A stretch of DNA of 64,000 bases from Lingula anatina (GCF_001039355.2 NW_019775588.1:14044-78043); one strand, 5' to 3'; shown: positions 12,189 through 26,186, numbered from the stretch's first letter. Notes: generated by a model from the sequence alone, not told the origin. Program-made: numbers and translations.

Positions 12189-12430
12189 TGCTGGGCGAAA
12201 TGAAAAATTTGCTGCAAACTTGACAGTTTGCAAGACTGTTTGCTGGTTGTGGCAAGTAAAAAAAATGTTGCTGCAAATTTGCTGCAAATTTGCAAGAGCA
12301 TTCAAAGTTTGCAGCAAGTTTGCTAGAAGTCTTTAATCGTATCCTTTCAAATTAAAACAGTGCCTTATTTGCATTATAAAATTCCTTTTTTGCAAATGTG
12401 CAGCAAAATTGCAGTTTGCAGGAAGCCTGA
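12189..12430. repeat. Cluster of TTTGCTGCAAA-type palindromes
   Basis: About 240 bp contain many variants of TTTGC(T/A)GCAAA and GCAAATTTGC on both strands, including TGCTGCAAATTTGCTGCAAA at 12270-12289. They can fold into alternative hairpins. It is probably a non-autonomous inverted-repeat element; the family is unknown. Confidence 0.65.
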
Positions 12431-14791
12431 AATTTTGCTAGGCTACATGCAGGTAATTTCGATAAAGTAACTCATTTTTAGAACTTAACGTTGGCGAAGT
12501 GTTACAAGGTTGATTAATAGCAATAGCTTATTTGAAATATAATCCTTCTATAATGGATATACCTTAATGGGAAGGACGGGTTTTGGTCTAATGGCCTTTC
12601 GAGAGAAGGGCGAACATAATAAAGCCCTACGGTTAAATGACTAAAAAGGATCCTGACACAGAAGTTGAACACGGTTAAGGTGTCAACCCTACGATTGAAT
12701 AACCGTGCTTGTGACATCTGGGGTTGATTTATGGAATAGAAGGGTATTATATGATACACGTCAACGCAGTAACTTCTAGGCAAAATACGTGTTCGTTCTA
12801 ACTTCACAGCGTGGGTTGTTGGCAATTTGAAATCGCTTTAGATTTTAAGAAGCGTGATCTTTCGAAAGGTTTTCAACACTATTCATTAACTCTCGACAGT
12901 CATGAACACTGACACCATGCAGTGCTGTCGGATGTAGTCTCTTCATTCTAAATTTCAAATAAGTAAATTCTGTCTTGTGTCAAGACCATGAAAAAACAAT
13001 TCATACCCATATAATACCGCACTTGTCACTAGCGTTACAATTGAAAGCAAATTGTTCATAATTTCTGGCCTTAAATTGTCAGGTTAATTGCCACATATTT
13101 TGAACGGGGACTACGAAATTAAAAGCGGCAAGTTTATGTCACAAAACAAGCAGCATTACAAAGCAAAGGTCTCTGAATTAGGTATGGTCAGTTTCTCTGT
13201 ACCAATGAGGCTATTGTAAGGTGTCCCCAAGTGTCACAGTGGTAACTAGGCTAAACTATATTATTTGTTCATTTATTTTCTATTTCGATTTTACTTCTTA
13301 TTTTTTTTCTTTGGTAGGCCATATAATGCCGAAAACAACAAAATTCTATTGGACTTTCCTTTACATTCCGTTAGTCAAACTTGACAAATGAACAGATATA
13401 TAGAAAATGATTAGGGCAATTTGATTAAAGCATGTGCACATATGTATACACATCTGAAGTCTGTTTTTCGAATATTTGCAAGTGTGTGGAATGTCATTTT
13501 TTTTTGCAAGAAGTGAAATCGATTGAAATTACATTTATTTCTTTTATCCACGTATAAATATGATGGAAGATGTAACGTAATCAGATTTGTATTCTCATCC
13601 TTCAAAAGTACGAAGAGTTCATTTGGTGCTAAGCCAATGCACGCGAAAACAAATGACCAATCATTTCACAGTGCTGTTTCCGCAAATTGCTCATGGAGGC
13701 ATGCGCTATCAAAATGTCATTCACGTGATCGATCACTAATCGAACCCAGCTTAAATGAGGGTATTAATTAAGAGGAATGCGCAAGCACTTAAAGAGAGGA
13801 CTTCTAGATCGATGTTTTCAATTAAACCTCGCAGTTCCAGCTAGAACGCCAGGATTACCCTTGGTGAATCAAGACTTGGTGTAGGAGTATATGGAATCGT
13901 TGGTGCGCGCAGAAGTAGCTTAAGGCAGGCAATGGCTTTTCAGGGCCTCCTTTGAACCTCCACTTAAAGCGGTGGATTGGACTACAATGTCATGCTATAC
14001 ATTTAGAGTCTGAAATTTGGTTTATAACATGGACTGTTAATTGGATGTAAAAATCAAAGCATCTCCATGGAAGGCAGAATTCCCATGCGTATGCTCTCCG
14101 TTTAGACACGACGCTATATTAAACCTTAACAATCTCATCTTGNTGGCGCTCAAAATAGCGATTCTTTCGAGATACGGGATAGCGCACGCTAGCCATGCTA
14201 GAGCGTGTGCGCAACATAGCGAACCTTTCGAGATTCCGAGCCCTGGGTGTTCTGCATGCTTTGGTAGATCTAATACCAGAGTACATACATGATTTTACGA
14301 ATGATTTCACGAAGTACAAAAAGATCAATGCACTGCCAAAGGGTCTACGTCAGTAAAGGTGGCATAAAAAATTATTGAGAGGCAGAGTTGGAATATCTCC
14401 AAAATGAACAATTTATCATTGGTTTTTATGGCCTCCGTTGGTCATATAGCATAAAGAACCGTCTTATGAATGCAGTGCACCCAGATTAACTTAATTAACA
14501 TGCATGTAGGCTCAGACTGTTTTTACTTTCATCACAAGCAGCTATGTATATTGCAGTGTTTTACGTTTACATTGGGCATTGGGATTGAATATGAAATATC
14601 ACTAGTATGTTGTAATCTTCTGAAGTAGTCCTACGGGGGATAATTTATGTTTTAATCAAAACAGAAAAAGTATGTTTTAATTTGAAAAATGACACTGCGA
14701 TGTTTTAAGTGTGTCATATCACTCAAAATCACATTTTGCTCAAACGCGTTTCTTTTGAGTGCGATGTTTAAAAACTTTTCTTCTTTTACAG
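12431..14791. other. No gene seen
   Basis: Non-coding. Single ambiguous base at 14143. An imperfect inverted repeat built on GATAGCGCACGCTAGC and GCTAGAGCGTGTGCGC lies at 14177-14213. Confidence 0.35.
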
Positions 14792-14891
14792 GTGCGCTGC
14801 TGGTTCACTGCTTCAGTATCGCCCTGCCGTAGCATACGATAGATGTAAGCTGAGGATGCCAAGATAAGCTGCAAGGAAGAAAAAAACCGAG
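14792..14891 (+). other. Candidate 5' untranslated exon
   Basis: A 100 bp block is preceded by a good polypyrimidine acceptor (TTTTCTTCTTTTACAG) and followed by GTAGAC as a weak donor. It has no long open frame. It could be a 5' exon of the glutamate receptor gene that starts coding at 16298, where an acceptor (ATTTCAG) precedes the start codon at 16257. This is inference from splice signals only. Confidence 0.25.
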
Positions 14892-16297
14892 GTAGACAGT
14901 AAGCAACACCTTAAAATATAGAACTCATAGCACCTCATTATCTATTTGTTTATCCTTATATTTACGTTTAATTTAAAGTCGAAACAGTCAGATATACCTA
15001 TACAACGTAAGGTAATGTAATATTGGATACTACAACACTGTGTAGAGTTTTAAATTGTAACGAACACAAATAACTCTGAAAGATTTTATGTTATAATGTT
15101 ATAAGTTTAAGCCAAAGGACAGCGACCCAGCTTTTGTGGAAACGCTTAATTTCCACAAAACGCTTAACTAACACATTGCCACGTGCACATGTGTTCCTCA
15201 TCAGGACTGCAAGGTGATCGATGCTTTTTGGCGTCTCTTACAGTCACAATTGGGGTCATTTACACATAGAGGTGTAGATTGAACACAAGACCAAAATAAG
15301 AATATTGACGGGTAGATAATGCGCGTCCCATAGGTGACGTTGTGGTACTGTTCGGCTGTGTTCACACTGTAAAACATATTACACCAGAGATCATCTAGTG
15401 ATCTACATATAGAGACTCACCTTCGTGCTGAGAACATCTTGCTCTAAACAGAATGTTATCGGCCATTATTTCATAAGATTACGTCTGGGTTATTCATTGT
15501 GCAACCCGAGAAAAAATCTTTGAAGTAGTTAAAATCATAAAGTAATCATATATGGTTAAGTGTATTTTGAAACAAATATTTTTGGCAAGATGTTTTTCCA
15601 CATTGCACGGTTATGCCTTTCCTTAAGAAATAAAAAAGAACCGAACTATGATGAGAAGGGAACACAGGTACATGTATACATTAATACGAATTTATGCAAG
15701 ATGAAGATATACAAAAGTGACAACGGCCATGCATATACCCCAACATCCAGTTTTGAATTTATTTTTCAACACACAGCCAAAACTGTACACAATTGATCTT
15801 AACTCATAACGAGGTAATTGAATGGGGAAGTCATGATTCACACCCAACTGAGTGTTTCTTCAGTATTGCCTGATTACTTTCCCCTAACTTTTCGATCAGC
15901 TGATTGTATACAAAGGGACTACACTGACCATCGAAAATATCTTTACTCGCTTCGTGGTATCCCATCTTAGAGCAAGCCGCATTCAATCTGAATATTAACC
16001 GTAGTGTAACTATAATTACAACTACCTCTGTAGGTTGGCGTTAAGCAATGAGCGCTGTAATGAGTTCTATGGAGATTGCCCTGAGGGAGGGTTACCCGCC
16101 CAACGAGACACCAAAACACGCAATTCGATTTTAGTGCAGTTAATACAGCCTCGACTCGACTGCATTTGACCGAGAAACTGGCTACAAGGCATTCGGTTTG
16201 TCAGAAGGCAAAATGTACAGACGCTGTGGTAATCAGAGTTTCAATTAAATATTTCAGGTTATTTCCCGGCGCATGCGAGTCAAGTTTCACTATTCCA

Positions 16298-17753
16298 ATG
16301 ATTTCAAATATGGCACCATTGGTATCTGAGGGGACCATCAGAAAATGTGTCGAAACTGTGGTTTTATTAATGACAGCGTTCGAAATCTCGTCTGCAAACG
16401 ATTTTGAAAAAATTCTCCATCTTAAGCAAAACAATATCGAGCTGTTTCGAAATTCTTCATCGGAATCAACACAACCCTTGGACCACTACGAGTCGCAGGC
16501 GGCCCGGATTCAGGGCGAGATTATATTCGGGGGTCTTTTTCCCGTTCACCAGAAGGGCGCTGCAGGGCTGGATCACTGCGGCGAAATTATGCCGGATCGG
16601 GGGATACAGCGACTGGAGGCCATGCTCTTTGCCATTGACGAAATCAACCGGAATGGGACGATTTTGCCCGGAATCACGATCGGAGCCACCATTTTCGACA
16701 CGTGCTCCACTGATACCCATGCGTTGGAGCAGTCCCTGGAATACGTGCGTGGTTCCCTGTCGAGAATGGAAGTCGATGATTTTTGGTGTGAGGACAACTC
16801 TACAGCCGTTCCCAAATCTCCCCCGGCTCCTGTCGCTGGGGTCATTGGCGGGTCGTACAGTAGCGTCTCCATACAGGTAGCCAACCTTCTCCGGTTATTC
16901 AAAATCCCGCAAATCAGCTACGCTTCCACTAGCGCTGCGCTTAGCGACAAGGTGCGTTTTGACTTCTTCGCTCGAACTGTGCCACCGGACAAGCTACAGG
17001 CTAAAGCCTTAGTGGACATTGTCACACTGTTTAACTGGACGTACATTTCGGCCGTCGGCTCGGACGGGGACTACGGACAATCGGGGATAGACTCATTCCT
17101 CGCCGAGGCGAGAACCAGGAACATCTGCATCGCTACGACCGAGAAAATCCCGGCATCTGCAACGAAGAAGATTTTTGATGATAAACTGGATAATTTACTA
17201 GAAAAGACAGAGGCAAAGGCCGTCATACTGTTTCTTCGCGGAGAAGATGCGCGTGGGCTGCTGAGCGCCGCCACGAGGAAAAACGTCACGCGCCTCGTGT
17301 GGATCGCGAGCGACGGATGGGGTACCCAGGTTTCTCCCGTGCAAAACAACGGGATCTCTGCCCAGGGTGCTTTGACCATAGAACTCCAGTCGAACCTAAT
17401 ACCAGAGTTCGACGAGTATTTTCTCAGTCTCGACCCCATGAACAACACCCGTAACCCATGGTTCAAGCAATACTGGGAGATGGCGCATGGATGTGTATTT
17501 AAAGACGACCCCAACACTGGTTACACTTTCGGAAAGAAAGAGTGCACCGGGTATGAGGTTTCCGGTAAAGCGCACGTCCAAGAGACCAAAGTCCCCTTCG
17601 TGTACGACGCTGTCTACTCCCTGGCCCGAGCCCTGGGGAGCATGATGAAAGATGAGTGCGGGGTGAACCACACGGGAGGCATGTGCGCGGCCATGAAGGA
17701 GATTGACGGACATAAGCTTTTTCAAGACTACATCTTGAAGGTGGAATTTTTAG
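16298..17753 (+). other. mGluR exon 1: leader and ligand-binding domain
   Basis: This exon carries the whole Venus-flytrap domain. Ser/Thr residues equivalent to the glutamate-binding ones of the family sit in GSYSSVSIQV and SYASTSA. The Asp of RTVPPD, the Tyr of GSDGDYGQSG, the Asp of ASDGWG and the Lys of KVPFVYDAVY are all present. Coding could be read 44 codons further upstream without a stop, but that stretch has no ATG. The exon ends in phase 1 at GGTACG. Confidence 0.9.
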
Positions 17754-17768
17754 GTACGTAATATCCCC

Positions 17769-17818
<50 letters not shown>

Positions 17819-20664
17819 GGAGAGCGGATTATCTCCTGCACTGGTATGGAAAATCTATATTAAAACTTCCAAAATCTAGACTCTGTATACTGGTACGTTG
17901 AAAACGTGCCTGTGGAAAAAATTCTACCAGTACAATCACATTTTGCGATTATCAGGTTTGGGATCTTACTGCAGTTAATACCAGTGCGTGCCAGCTTAGG
18001 GAAAATATCTACATATTAAAGTGTACATCAGAGGCTACATTGTTATTATTTCATTATTCTGAAACTTAATTAAGTCTAATCTCATGGAACTGCGATTGTA
18101 AGGCCACTGTGAGACTGAGGCCAATAGTTTTGAATGATAATACCATGATACGTTGTATGGCAGAGTGGCACTTAATAATCACAGCTTTAAGGATGCAGTG
18201 TTAATTGCCTTTACTGCCACAAGATACTAACTGTATTTTTATAACGTAAAAGGAAATCTAAAAAAAAAGACTATTTTCAGGACACTAGCTAGTGANGGGG
18301 AAAGGGGGATACCTCTTAAGCTAAGGGATGATCCACCGTTAATATTGTAAATGGAATAGGAACAGCGCCTGCGAGTGACATCTCCGTATGGTGATTAAAG
18401 ATTAATTACATGTTCTGAACGATTTCATCTGCATCGGGAATTCGCAATTTTATAACAGTTAGTAGTTAGCCTATATACACGTACCGACTGAAGTTATATC
18501 ATTTCTGCCTTCCATCTGGGTTAAACTTGATGTTTTGGGGTCTGACACGCGTTTGCAGGTTACTAGTACAAGTCATCTTAAATTTAGAAGCGAGGTAGGC
18601 GAAATGAACAAAAAAAATCACCGTTCCCTTGTCGACTAAAAGCTTGGGGTGTTGTGCAGTGACCCGAATAAAATCCTGTGTCTACAAGGACCAAAGATAC
18701 ATGAACAGCGTTATGGCTCATTAAACGATTCCTTCCCTTTGATCCAGTGAGAGACCTTGGTCCCATACCTTCCATACCAGCAGCACTGTCTTATTTCAGA
18801 ATACTCGTTTACATGGTTACGTTCAAAGCTGTGAGACCAATTTTGAAAAATCCAGTTTATTGAAAACCTTAAAGTTGACTGTATTCGATGTCTTCTTTCC
18901 AAAACACAGTGTATGGATAGTTTTAGACAGACAACGAAATAATATTTTTGCAGGTTTTAAAAATTTGAAATAAACGATATATAAGCTTTGGTCTATTTAA
19001 AACCGGCCATATGTAAAAATGTGCATGGTTTTGGAAATACAATTTAAGACACAACATTGTATATGGTTTTGTTTTCAGCCTCACCCCTTCCCCGATTTTA
19101 CAAAATTTTGCCCGTAAAATGTGGTAACCAGGGAGGGGAATGCTTCTTTAGAGTATGAGATCAAGACTTTCACTGCCCAAAATTTACAAGGAAGGGCGTT
19201 GTTTTTTATATCAACCGATATCCGCCCTTGACTTCAAAAAGCCTCAGTATGTCCAATCAAAAACTCTGCATCTTTATCCGAGTAGTTCGTGTCCAGGTGG
19301 AGCTTTAAGTCTGAACTCTAAGACCCTTCATAGTTGTTTTTTATTTTTATATAAAAGTTTTTTTTTATGTTATACAAGCTGCAAGTCAGTAGTACATTAA
19401 TTTTTCATTACAGACAGCCAGGGAAGCCTGGTCCAGTTTGACGCGAACGGAGACGGTCTTGGGCGATATAACATCCTGAACTACCGCCAAAACACAGAGA
19501 CCGGCGAATACGAATACCACGTGGTTGGCCACTGGCACAACGGCATTAACCTAAATGTGGGCGAAATAGTGTGGAACTCGGGAACCCTGAGAGAATTCGA
19601 CGTGGTGCCATCATCAGAGTGCAGCCAACCGTGTAAGGAGGGGGAGATAAAGAAAGTGAAAGATAACGTGTGTTGTTGGATCTGCACGACGTGTGCCCAT
19701 CCCTGGGAGTACCTGGCCTCCGACGTGGAGTGCGAGGATTGCGGAGAAGGCTACTGGCCGTACCCGAACAAAACCGCGTGCTACCGTATACCTGAACAAT
19801 ACATGCAGTGGGACAGCGTCTACGCCATTGTCCCCATGTCTCTGGCAGTGGTTGCCATACTGATCACCATTGGAGTCATTGGTGTGTTCATTAAGCATAA
19901 TGACACCCCGGTTGTGAGAGCATCCGGGAGAGAGCTCTGTTATCTGCTTCTCTCCGGTTGCCTGATTTGTTACCTGATGACTTTTGTCCTGCTGGCCAAG
20001 CCCAGCACTGCCATTTGCTCATTGCAACGCTTTGGGGTAGGTTTTGGGTTTGCAATCATCTACGCGTCTCTCCTCACCAAAACCAATAGGATATACAGAA
20101 TATTCAACAGGGCTACAAAATCCGCAAAAAGACCAGCTTTCATAAGTCCTCGCTCACAGGTTGTGATCGCTGGTATTCTAATAGGAATACAAGTGATGAC
20201 CACGTGCATTTGGCTTGCTCTGGAGCCCCCAGGGACGCGATACTATTTCCCCAACGGGCAGAGAGACGAGATGGTTCTTAAGTGTAAAATTGAAGACTAC
20301 TCATTTCTAATTTCTCTCTCCTACATCATGTTACTCATCATTGTGTGTACAGTGTACGCCGTAAAGACAAGGAACATTCCCGAGAACTTTAACGAGTCCA
20401 AGTTCATAGGGTTCACCATGTATACCACTTGTATAATATGGCTGGCGTTTGTGCCTATCTACTTCGGAACGCTCAACTCTTTTGAAGTAAGTACACGCAT
20501 ATGTTGTTGTAAAGTAAATATACATGTGACGTATATGTGCCTTTGCAACAGAGCACCACTGATTGAATGTTATAATGATAGTGAAATTACATCGATGAAT
20601 TATATTAGTTTAACGTTGGTCAAATATGATTTGACTTACGCATTAGGCGGTTATATTGGCGGCC

Positions 20665-20705
<41 letters not shown>

Positions 20706-23563
20706 GAAGGCCATGTTGCTTTTCAAACTATTCAAAATATCTCTTTTTGGTGTAACGTTATTACTCAAAATCTTGATCCATTTTTTGAAAAGGTTTGATT
20801 TAATCTCGTCATCGACGGAAAACTTGGAATAAGTAATTCGATCAGCCAAGGCATGTTGTATGTAAAAATATCACACCGAGATTAAACTAAATAGGAACGT
20901 TTCCTCTCACGAGACAGGTTTATTCATTTATTTGTGGGGTCATCGTACCCGTTATGTGATGCGATTTCCTGTTTTTGTGTTAAAGTGCTTTCCTTTCCCC
21001 AAGTGTTTAAAAAAAATGTTATCATGTTTTTTTTGTGCTATTTCCCCCCCCCCCAATGAAATATAGTCCACTAAATCTTATATGCTCTATCAAATAACTG
21101 TGACAATTGCATTAATCCCAACAATTTACATAGATCCTCCATCTGAATCTAATGAAGCGATAAACATGAAAGTAGTGTTTGGCCGAATACGAGATAATGC
21201 TAAAACCTATATATCGATATAAATAGTCTTGCTTTTAGAATCTGTAATAATGATTTATCCCCTATCACATTAGGTTGCCGTCTTCAGTCCTTAACAAGTG
21301 TAAGCCAATTACACGCACTCGATCGATCATTTAATCTTCATTTGAATTCTAACCACTGGGTAACCTGCGTCGAACGCGGTTGTGAGCGGAATGTTTGACA
21401 CTCTGGGTCGCAGCTTTTGCCCTTCCCACTGCCATTTTTACTAGTTCATGCCCAGACACTGTATAATAACTCACGGGGCGCTTATACACTCGCAGTGAAG
21501 TGTACTTTTACATGTACCCACACACTGTTGGATGTATTGGTAGGATTTTTTTTTTAAAGATGCATTTGAAGTAAATTTTTTTACCACAAGAATCGGGCAA
21601 ATGCCACCATATAGTTTCAAAGAGTATAACTTGGAGAGATATCTTACCAAAAAACGTATCACCCAAAAAATGATATTTTCTTCTATAAAATATAAACGGG
21701 GTAGATAAGTAGGTCAGGTGAGTTTACGACCAAAAATTGTAAGGTGTAGTTTAAATTTCGTTTATAGTTGACCGAGTGATTAATTCGGTTTATCGCTTGG
21801 CATGTCGACTTTATTTGAATCGTATAAGAGACTAATAGAAGTGGTTTATTTGCGTTACTGGGAATCCACGCTCCACCGACGCTCGGCTATAATGTACCTT
21901 TAAGTGAGGCGCAAATATAGAAATATAAGACAGTTAACAAGCACGGTTTTATTATTAAATGCAGGGATGGAGAAACTGCTTGATTTTAAAACCATTTGTC
22001 TTATTTGGCTCTTTATACTGTGGAAGAACAGGCGTGAACGGGGGGATACTCCAGAATTCAGCAATTGGTTAGACTCGCTGCCAAGTCCTACTGGTACACG
22101 TAGCATTGCATTCTAATCAGTAATATTTCTGTTTGTGTTTTATTGGTTATATGTTTCTTTTTCAGTTTCAAATGACCACCCTCTGTATATCAGTAAGCCT
22201 GAGTGCTACTGTTGCCATCGCCTGCTTATTCCTTCCCAAGTTACACGTGATCCTTCTCCACCCTGAGAAAAATATCCGATCGAAGGGGGACACTATGAAG
22301 TCCAAGACAAAATACAGTAAGTATATGTTCACTGCAGAAAGGCGGTGTTGTACCATGTCTGGCAAAGTAAACGTTTCGATAAATCTTGCTTAACATGGCT
22401 TCTTAGAAAAGTATATTTGACCCACCCAGAGATCTTGACCAGAAATGTTGTTATATGTCTGAATACATTATTGGTATATATATATAAACAAAACACACTA
22501 AAGCAATGTTGTTATGTACATTTGGAATAATTGTGATTGTTGTGGGCTTTAGAGCTATTATTACAATAACAATTTGAAGTTTGAAAGAAAGGTGAAAAGA
22601 GGCGTTAACAAACAAGTGTAAAAATGAGACATAGTAGTATTTCTATATATGGATTAATAAAGAAAGGTTCATAATGGCCAGTTTCAGCAGTTTCTATGCA
22701 CGGCATCCTGGTTTTGCATACCATCAACCTTTACTTGTTTTGGCCTTTGATTTACCACACAAAGTTACTTCGTATTAAAATACCATAACCTTCCAACCGA
22801 TGTCTCTTCGTGCAAAAAAGCTCTTGAAATCTTGCAAATATCCGACGGTAGTATGTTCAATGTCTGACAAGTACATAATATTGTTTTCAAGGATTTTCTG
22901 TCATTACATTGTTGTATTCACAACTGGAATTGCTCTAATGATTTATTGTATTTGTAAATAATTTTCTCCAGCATTTAGCTCAGATAATGGCAGCAGCCAG
23001 AATTCCAAAGACGGTAACATGCAGAGATTTCAGTTAGTTTTAGTAATCTCTCACTGTTATCGACACCCAAAGAGAATGCAGTCTGGTTCCCGAATGCATG
23101 CTTTTAGTGTGACAGCAGCGATGACGTTTATGTGGAAAAGCCAATAGTTTTTTCGTGATTAAACAATGCATTTGCCGAAGAATATGCGAATAAAAGAATA
23201 AAACTAAGATTTAAATTATCAGAAAGCGAAATTTTTTGTTATGAAAAACTCGAAAATGTTCGACATAAACTGTCATCTCTGCAGAAGTGTTGATATTGAG
23301 GGATTGTCACCTAGATAACTTAGGCCCATATATGCAAATATATGCAAATTTCCTCATAGTTCCAGTACCCACTTACAGCATACCGTGATATCCATTGACG
23401 TCATGATGTTATCCATTTGCAGCCTGTTTAGTATATCATTCGACGGCATCATGAGCTGTTATATTAGTCAATTAAATGTTAGAAGTGTGTCATACCAATG
23501 ATTGTTTTCAAGTTACAAATTTGAATTAAGAATGCGGTTTTCATATCAACAAAGGTACCTGTA

Positions 23564-23609
<46 letters not shown>

Positions 23610-26186
23610 TCCAATGAAACTTCCATCGATAGGTGTCAGCACTACTGTTGAGTTTCGTGAACGTCTTGCCAATCTTTACAGGATTTGTTCGACACATTTT
23701 AATGTAAAAATTTTAATTAAAATGTAAAAATGTTATAACAATAATAATTACGCTAGTGTAACAACAAATTATTTCGGTATCCCCATGAATGTATCTTACT
23801 AGCAAATAACTCCCCCTGTTTCTGTAGTGGATCTGTCTCTGTGTTGTTTCCCCACTAACATGATTCCTTTCCCTGGTACTAGTAGCTGTATCCTGTAACA
23901 TGTAATGACTTCATTAATAGCACTGACAGTAGTAATGTGACCTCAATAGGACTTAATTACTAACACCTTACCATATATACATGTAAAATGCTAGTTTATA
24001 CTCGGCTAAAGTGGCAGATCCGGGGTGGGGGGGGGGGGGGGGGGGGGGGGGGGGGNNNNNNNNNNNNNNNNNNNNNNNNNNNNNNNNNNNNNNNNNNNNN
24101 NNNNNNNNNNNNNNNNNNNNNNNNNNNNNNNNNNNNNNNNNNNNNNNNNNNNNNNNNNNNNNNNNNNNNNNNNNNNNNNNNNNNNNNNNNNNNNNNNNNN
24201 NNNNNNNNNNNNNNNNNNNNNNNNNNNNNNNNNNNNNNNNNNNNNNNNNNNNNNNNNNNNNNNNNNNNNNNNNNNNNNNNNNNNNNNNNNNNNNNNNNNN
24301 NNNNNNNNNNNNNNNNNNNNNNNNNNNNNNNNNNNNNNNNNNNNNNNNNNNNNNNNNNNNNNNNNNNNNNNNNNNNNNNNNNNNNNNNNNNNNNNNNNNN
24401 NNNNNNNNNNNNNNNNNNNNNNNNNNNNNNNNNNNNNNNNNNNNNNNNNNNNNNNNNNNNNNNNNNNNNNNNNNNNNNNNNNNNNNNNNNNNNNNNNNNN
24501 NNNNNNNNNNNNNNNNNNNNNNNNNNNNNNNNNNNNNNNNNNNNNNNNNNNNNNNNNNNNNNNNNNNNNNNNNNNNNNNNNNNNNNNNNNNNNNNNNNNN
24601 NNNNNNNNNNNNNNNNNNNNNNNNNNNNNNNNNNNNNNNNNNNNNNNNNNNNNNNNNNNNNNNNNNNNNNNNNNNNNNNNNNNNNNNNNNNNNNNNNNNN
24701 NNNNNNNNNNNNNNNNNNNNNNNNNNNNNNNNNNNNNNNNNNNNNNNNNNNNNNNNNNNNNNNNNNNNNNNNNNNNNNNNNNNNNNNNNNNNNNNNNNNN
24801 NNNNNNNNNNNNNNNNNNNNNNNNNNNNNNNNNNNNNNNNNNNNNNNNNNNNNNNNNNNNNNNNNNNNNNNNNNNNNNNNNNNNNNNNNNNNNNNNNNNN
24901 NNNNNNNNNNNNNNNNNNNNNNNNNNNNNNNNNNNNNNNNNNNNNNNNCGAGATTTAATGACTGTACCCCCGCAGGGACGACGCATGGGGAGGCGTGTGA
25001 GAGGCGGAGAGACTATTAAAAGATTAGGCGGTTTTCCTTTCATGTACGTCCGCCATATTTAGTTCGTGGTTTTGTAGAGCCATTTCCACTCGATGGAATG
25101 CGGTCTAACGAAGATATTCCTCCCCAAAGGCAGGTCCAGGATAATTGGGATGGCGGTGGGTGTGGGTGCGTGGGAGGAACACCCCCTTTCATTACATCCT
25201 GAATCTGCTATCGTCATTGATATGCGATAAGTAGCTAGAGAAAGACACTGGTTATAAAGGGAAAGAATGCGAATTATAATTCTTAAATAACCACAATAGA
25301 TAGAATACTTTTTTTGGATTTTTGGATGAAGAGGACGATATAAACGTCACTAGATATGGTTGATATTTGGAAAACGTGAGCAAATTTTTTTCGACAGTAA
25401 TTCGCCTTCTCATCCTATCTATGAAATCTACTTTTAATATAATTTTAAACAAAATATAGGAACCATCATTGCGTGTGTTAAAAGGTTTTATCAAATGTAA
25501 TTGATAACATATAAACGAAAGCCACCGTTAAACAGTGTACCTGCAGGCCCTATATATAGAGCTAGGATATTATGGACTTCTTGTAAGGCAACATTTGTCG
25601 TTGTGATTTCGATCACAAAATTTAAGTACCTTCTAACCATTAGTATTGTCCAATTACTCACACAATCTTAATTCTCATCTATGCCCTGCATCTTGTCGGA
25701 TGACACATCACTTACTAACGTGTCAGAAATATATATGCAAAGAGTAATTACCTCAATCTGAGCAGAAATATGTTTTCTCTTCGTGGAAGATATGTGTAAT
25801 TGCAATTGACAGTCATGATATGCGTCAAATTGATATCTATTTTATTTATGATTTGAAATTTTTTATTTGGCTTCACCGACCTGATAAAGCATAAATGAAT
25901 AGTAAATGCCAATATATTGCATACATCCTATGATCATGTACTGTCCATTTCAGGCTTATCTGCAGGCCTTCTTCAGTTGCAATCTATAGTGCCATTGACG
26001 ACCGCAAATTGCAAGGATAACGTCACAACCACAACGCAATCACAATCGTCAGAATCGCACCTAACGCAATCCCAGCCTCTCACAGCCACATTGTGCAAAG
26101 ATAACGGCGCAATGGGAGCCACGACAGTTTGTGTGAGGAAGGGAGAAAATGTTGCAAACAATAGTATTGATACGTACAGCGTATAG
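16298..26186 (+). CDS. Metabotropic glutamate receptor, group II-like
   Basis: This is a class C G-protein-coupled receptor that binds glutamate at the cell surface. Coding exons are 16298-17753, 19414-20486, 22166-22316, 22972-23013 and 25954-26186. All borders are AG/GT, phases 1, 0, 1 and 1 match, and they join to 984 codons plus stop. The ATG at 16298 is chosen because it follows an acceptor at 16257 and a hydrophobic leader follows (VVLLMTAF). Residues ~70-480 form the Venus-flytrap ligand domain, with family hallmarks GLFPVHQKG, RGIQRLEAMLFA, SYASTSA, ASDGWG and NPWF. A nine-cysteine-type linker covers ~555-605 and seven membrane helices ~618-870 (TFVLLAKP, KFIGFTMYTTCIIWLAF, CISVSLSA). 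The ligand domain resembles mGluR2/3 most, which predicts Gi/o coupling; this is inferred from memory of the family. The tail is Thr/Gln/Ser-rich and ends TYSV. The 24056-24948 gap lies in the last intron, so a further exon could be missing. Confidence 0.93.
17771..17815. repeat. (CT)n microsatellite in mGluR intron 1
   Basis: About 22 CT dinucleotides begin only ~17 bases after the exon 1 donor. Confidence 0.9.
19414..20486 (+). other. mGluR exon 2: cysteine-rich linker and helices 1-6
   Basis: It starts in phase 1 (G|AC gives Asp) with SQGSLVQFD. It contains the cysteine-rich region (SSECSQPCKEGE ... CCWICTTC ... CEDCGEGYWP) and transmembrane helices 1 to most of 6. It ends at PIYFGTLNSFE with GTAAGT. 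Helix 7 follows on the exon at 22166. Confidence 0.92.
20670..20704. repeat. Poly-A tract
   Basis: About 35 A residues lie in mGluR intron 2. An uninterrupted reading frame from exon 2 runs through it, but the canonical donor at 20487 and the homologous helix 7 on the next exon show it is intronic. Confidence 0.85.
21540..21910 (+). mobile_element. Dispersed repeat, forward copy
   Basis: About 370 bp in mGluR intron 2 match the reverse complement of 34985-35275. Shared blocks include TTAAAGATGCAT, CATATAGTTTCAA, AGAAGTGGTTTA, CCACGCTCCACCGA and TGTACCTTTAAGTG. No coding sequence is seen. It is an interspersed element of unknown class. Confidence 0.75.
23567..23606. repeat. (AT)n microsatellite
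   Basis: About 20 AT dinucleotides in the last mGluR intron. Confidence 0.9.
24025..24948. other. Poly-G run and assembly gap
   Basis: A run of about 30 G residues (24025-24055) stops at 893 unknown bases (24056-24948). The run probably broke sequencing or assembly. The N length may be an estimate. Reading frames across it have no meaning. Confidence 0.97.

Noticed and set aside
20487-20798. Extension of mGluR exon 2 to a later stop
   Set aside because: A canonical GTAAGT donor at 20487 and the in-phase helix 7 exon at 22166 show that this is intron; the extension runs into poly-A.
23014-23146. Read-through after mGluR exon 4 to a nearby stop
   Set aside because: It is possible as an alternative end, but the GT donor at 23014 and the exact phase match to the exon at 25954 favour splicing.
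23988-25062. Long open frames of ~315-345 codons on both strands
   Set aside because: They consist almost entirely of unknown bases from the assembly gap plus a poly-G run.
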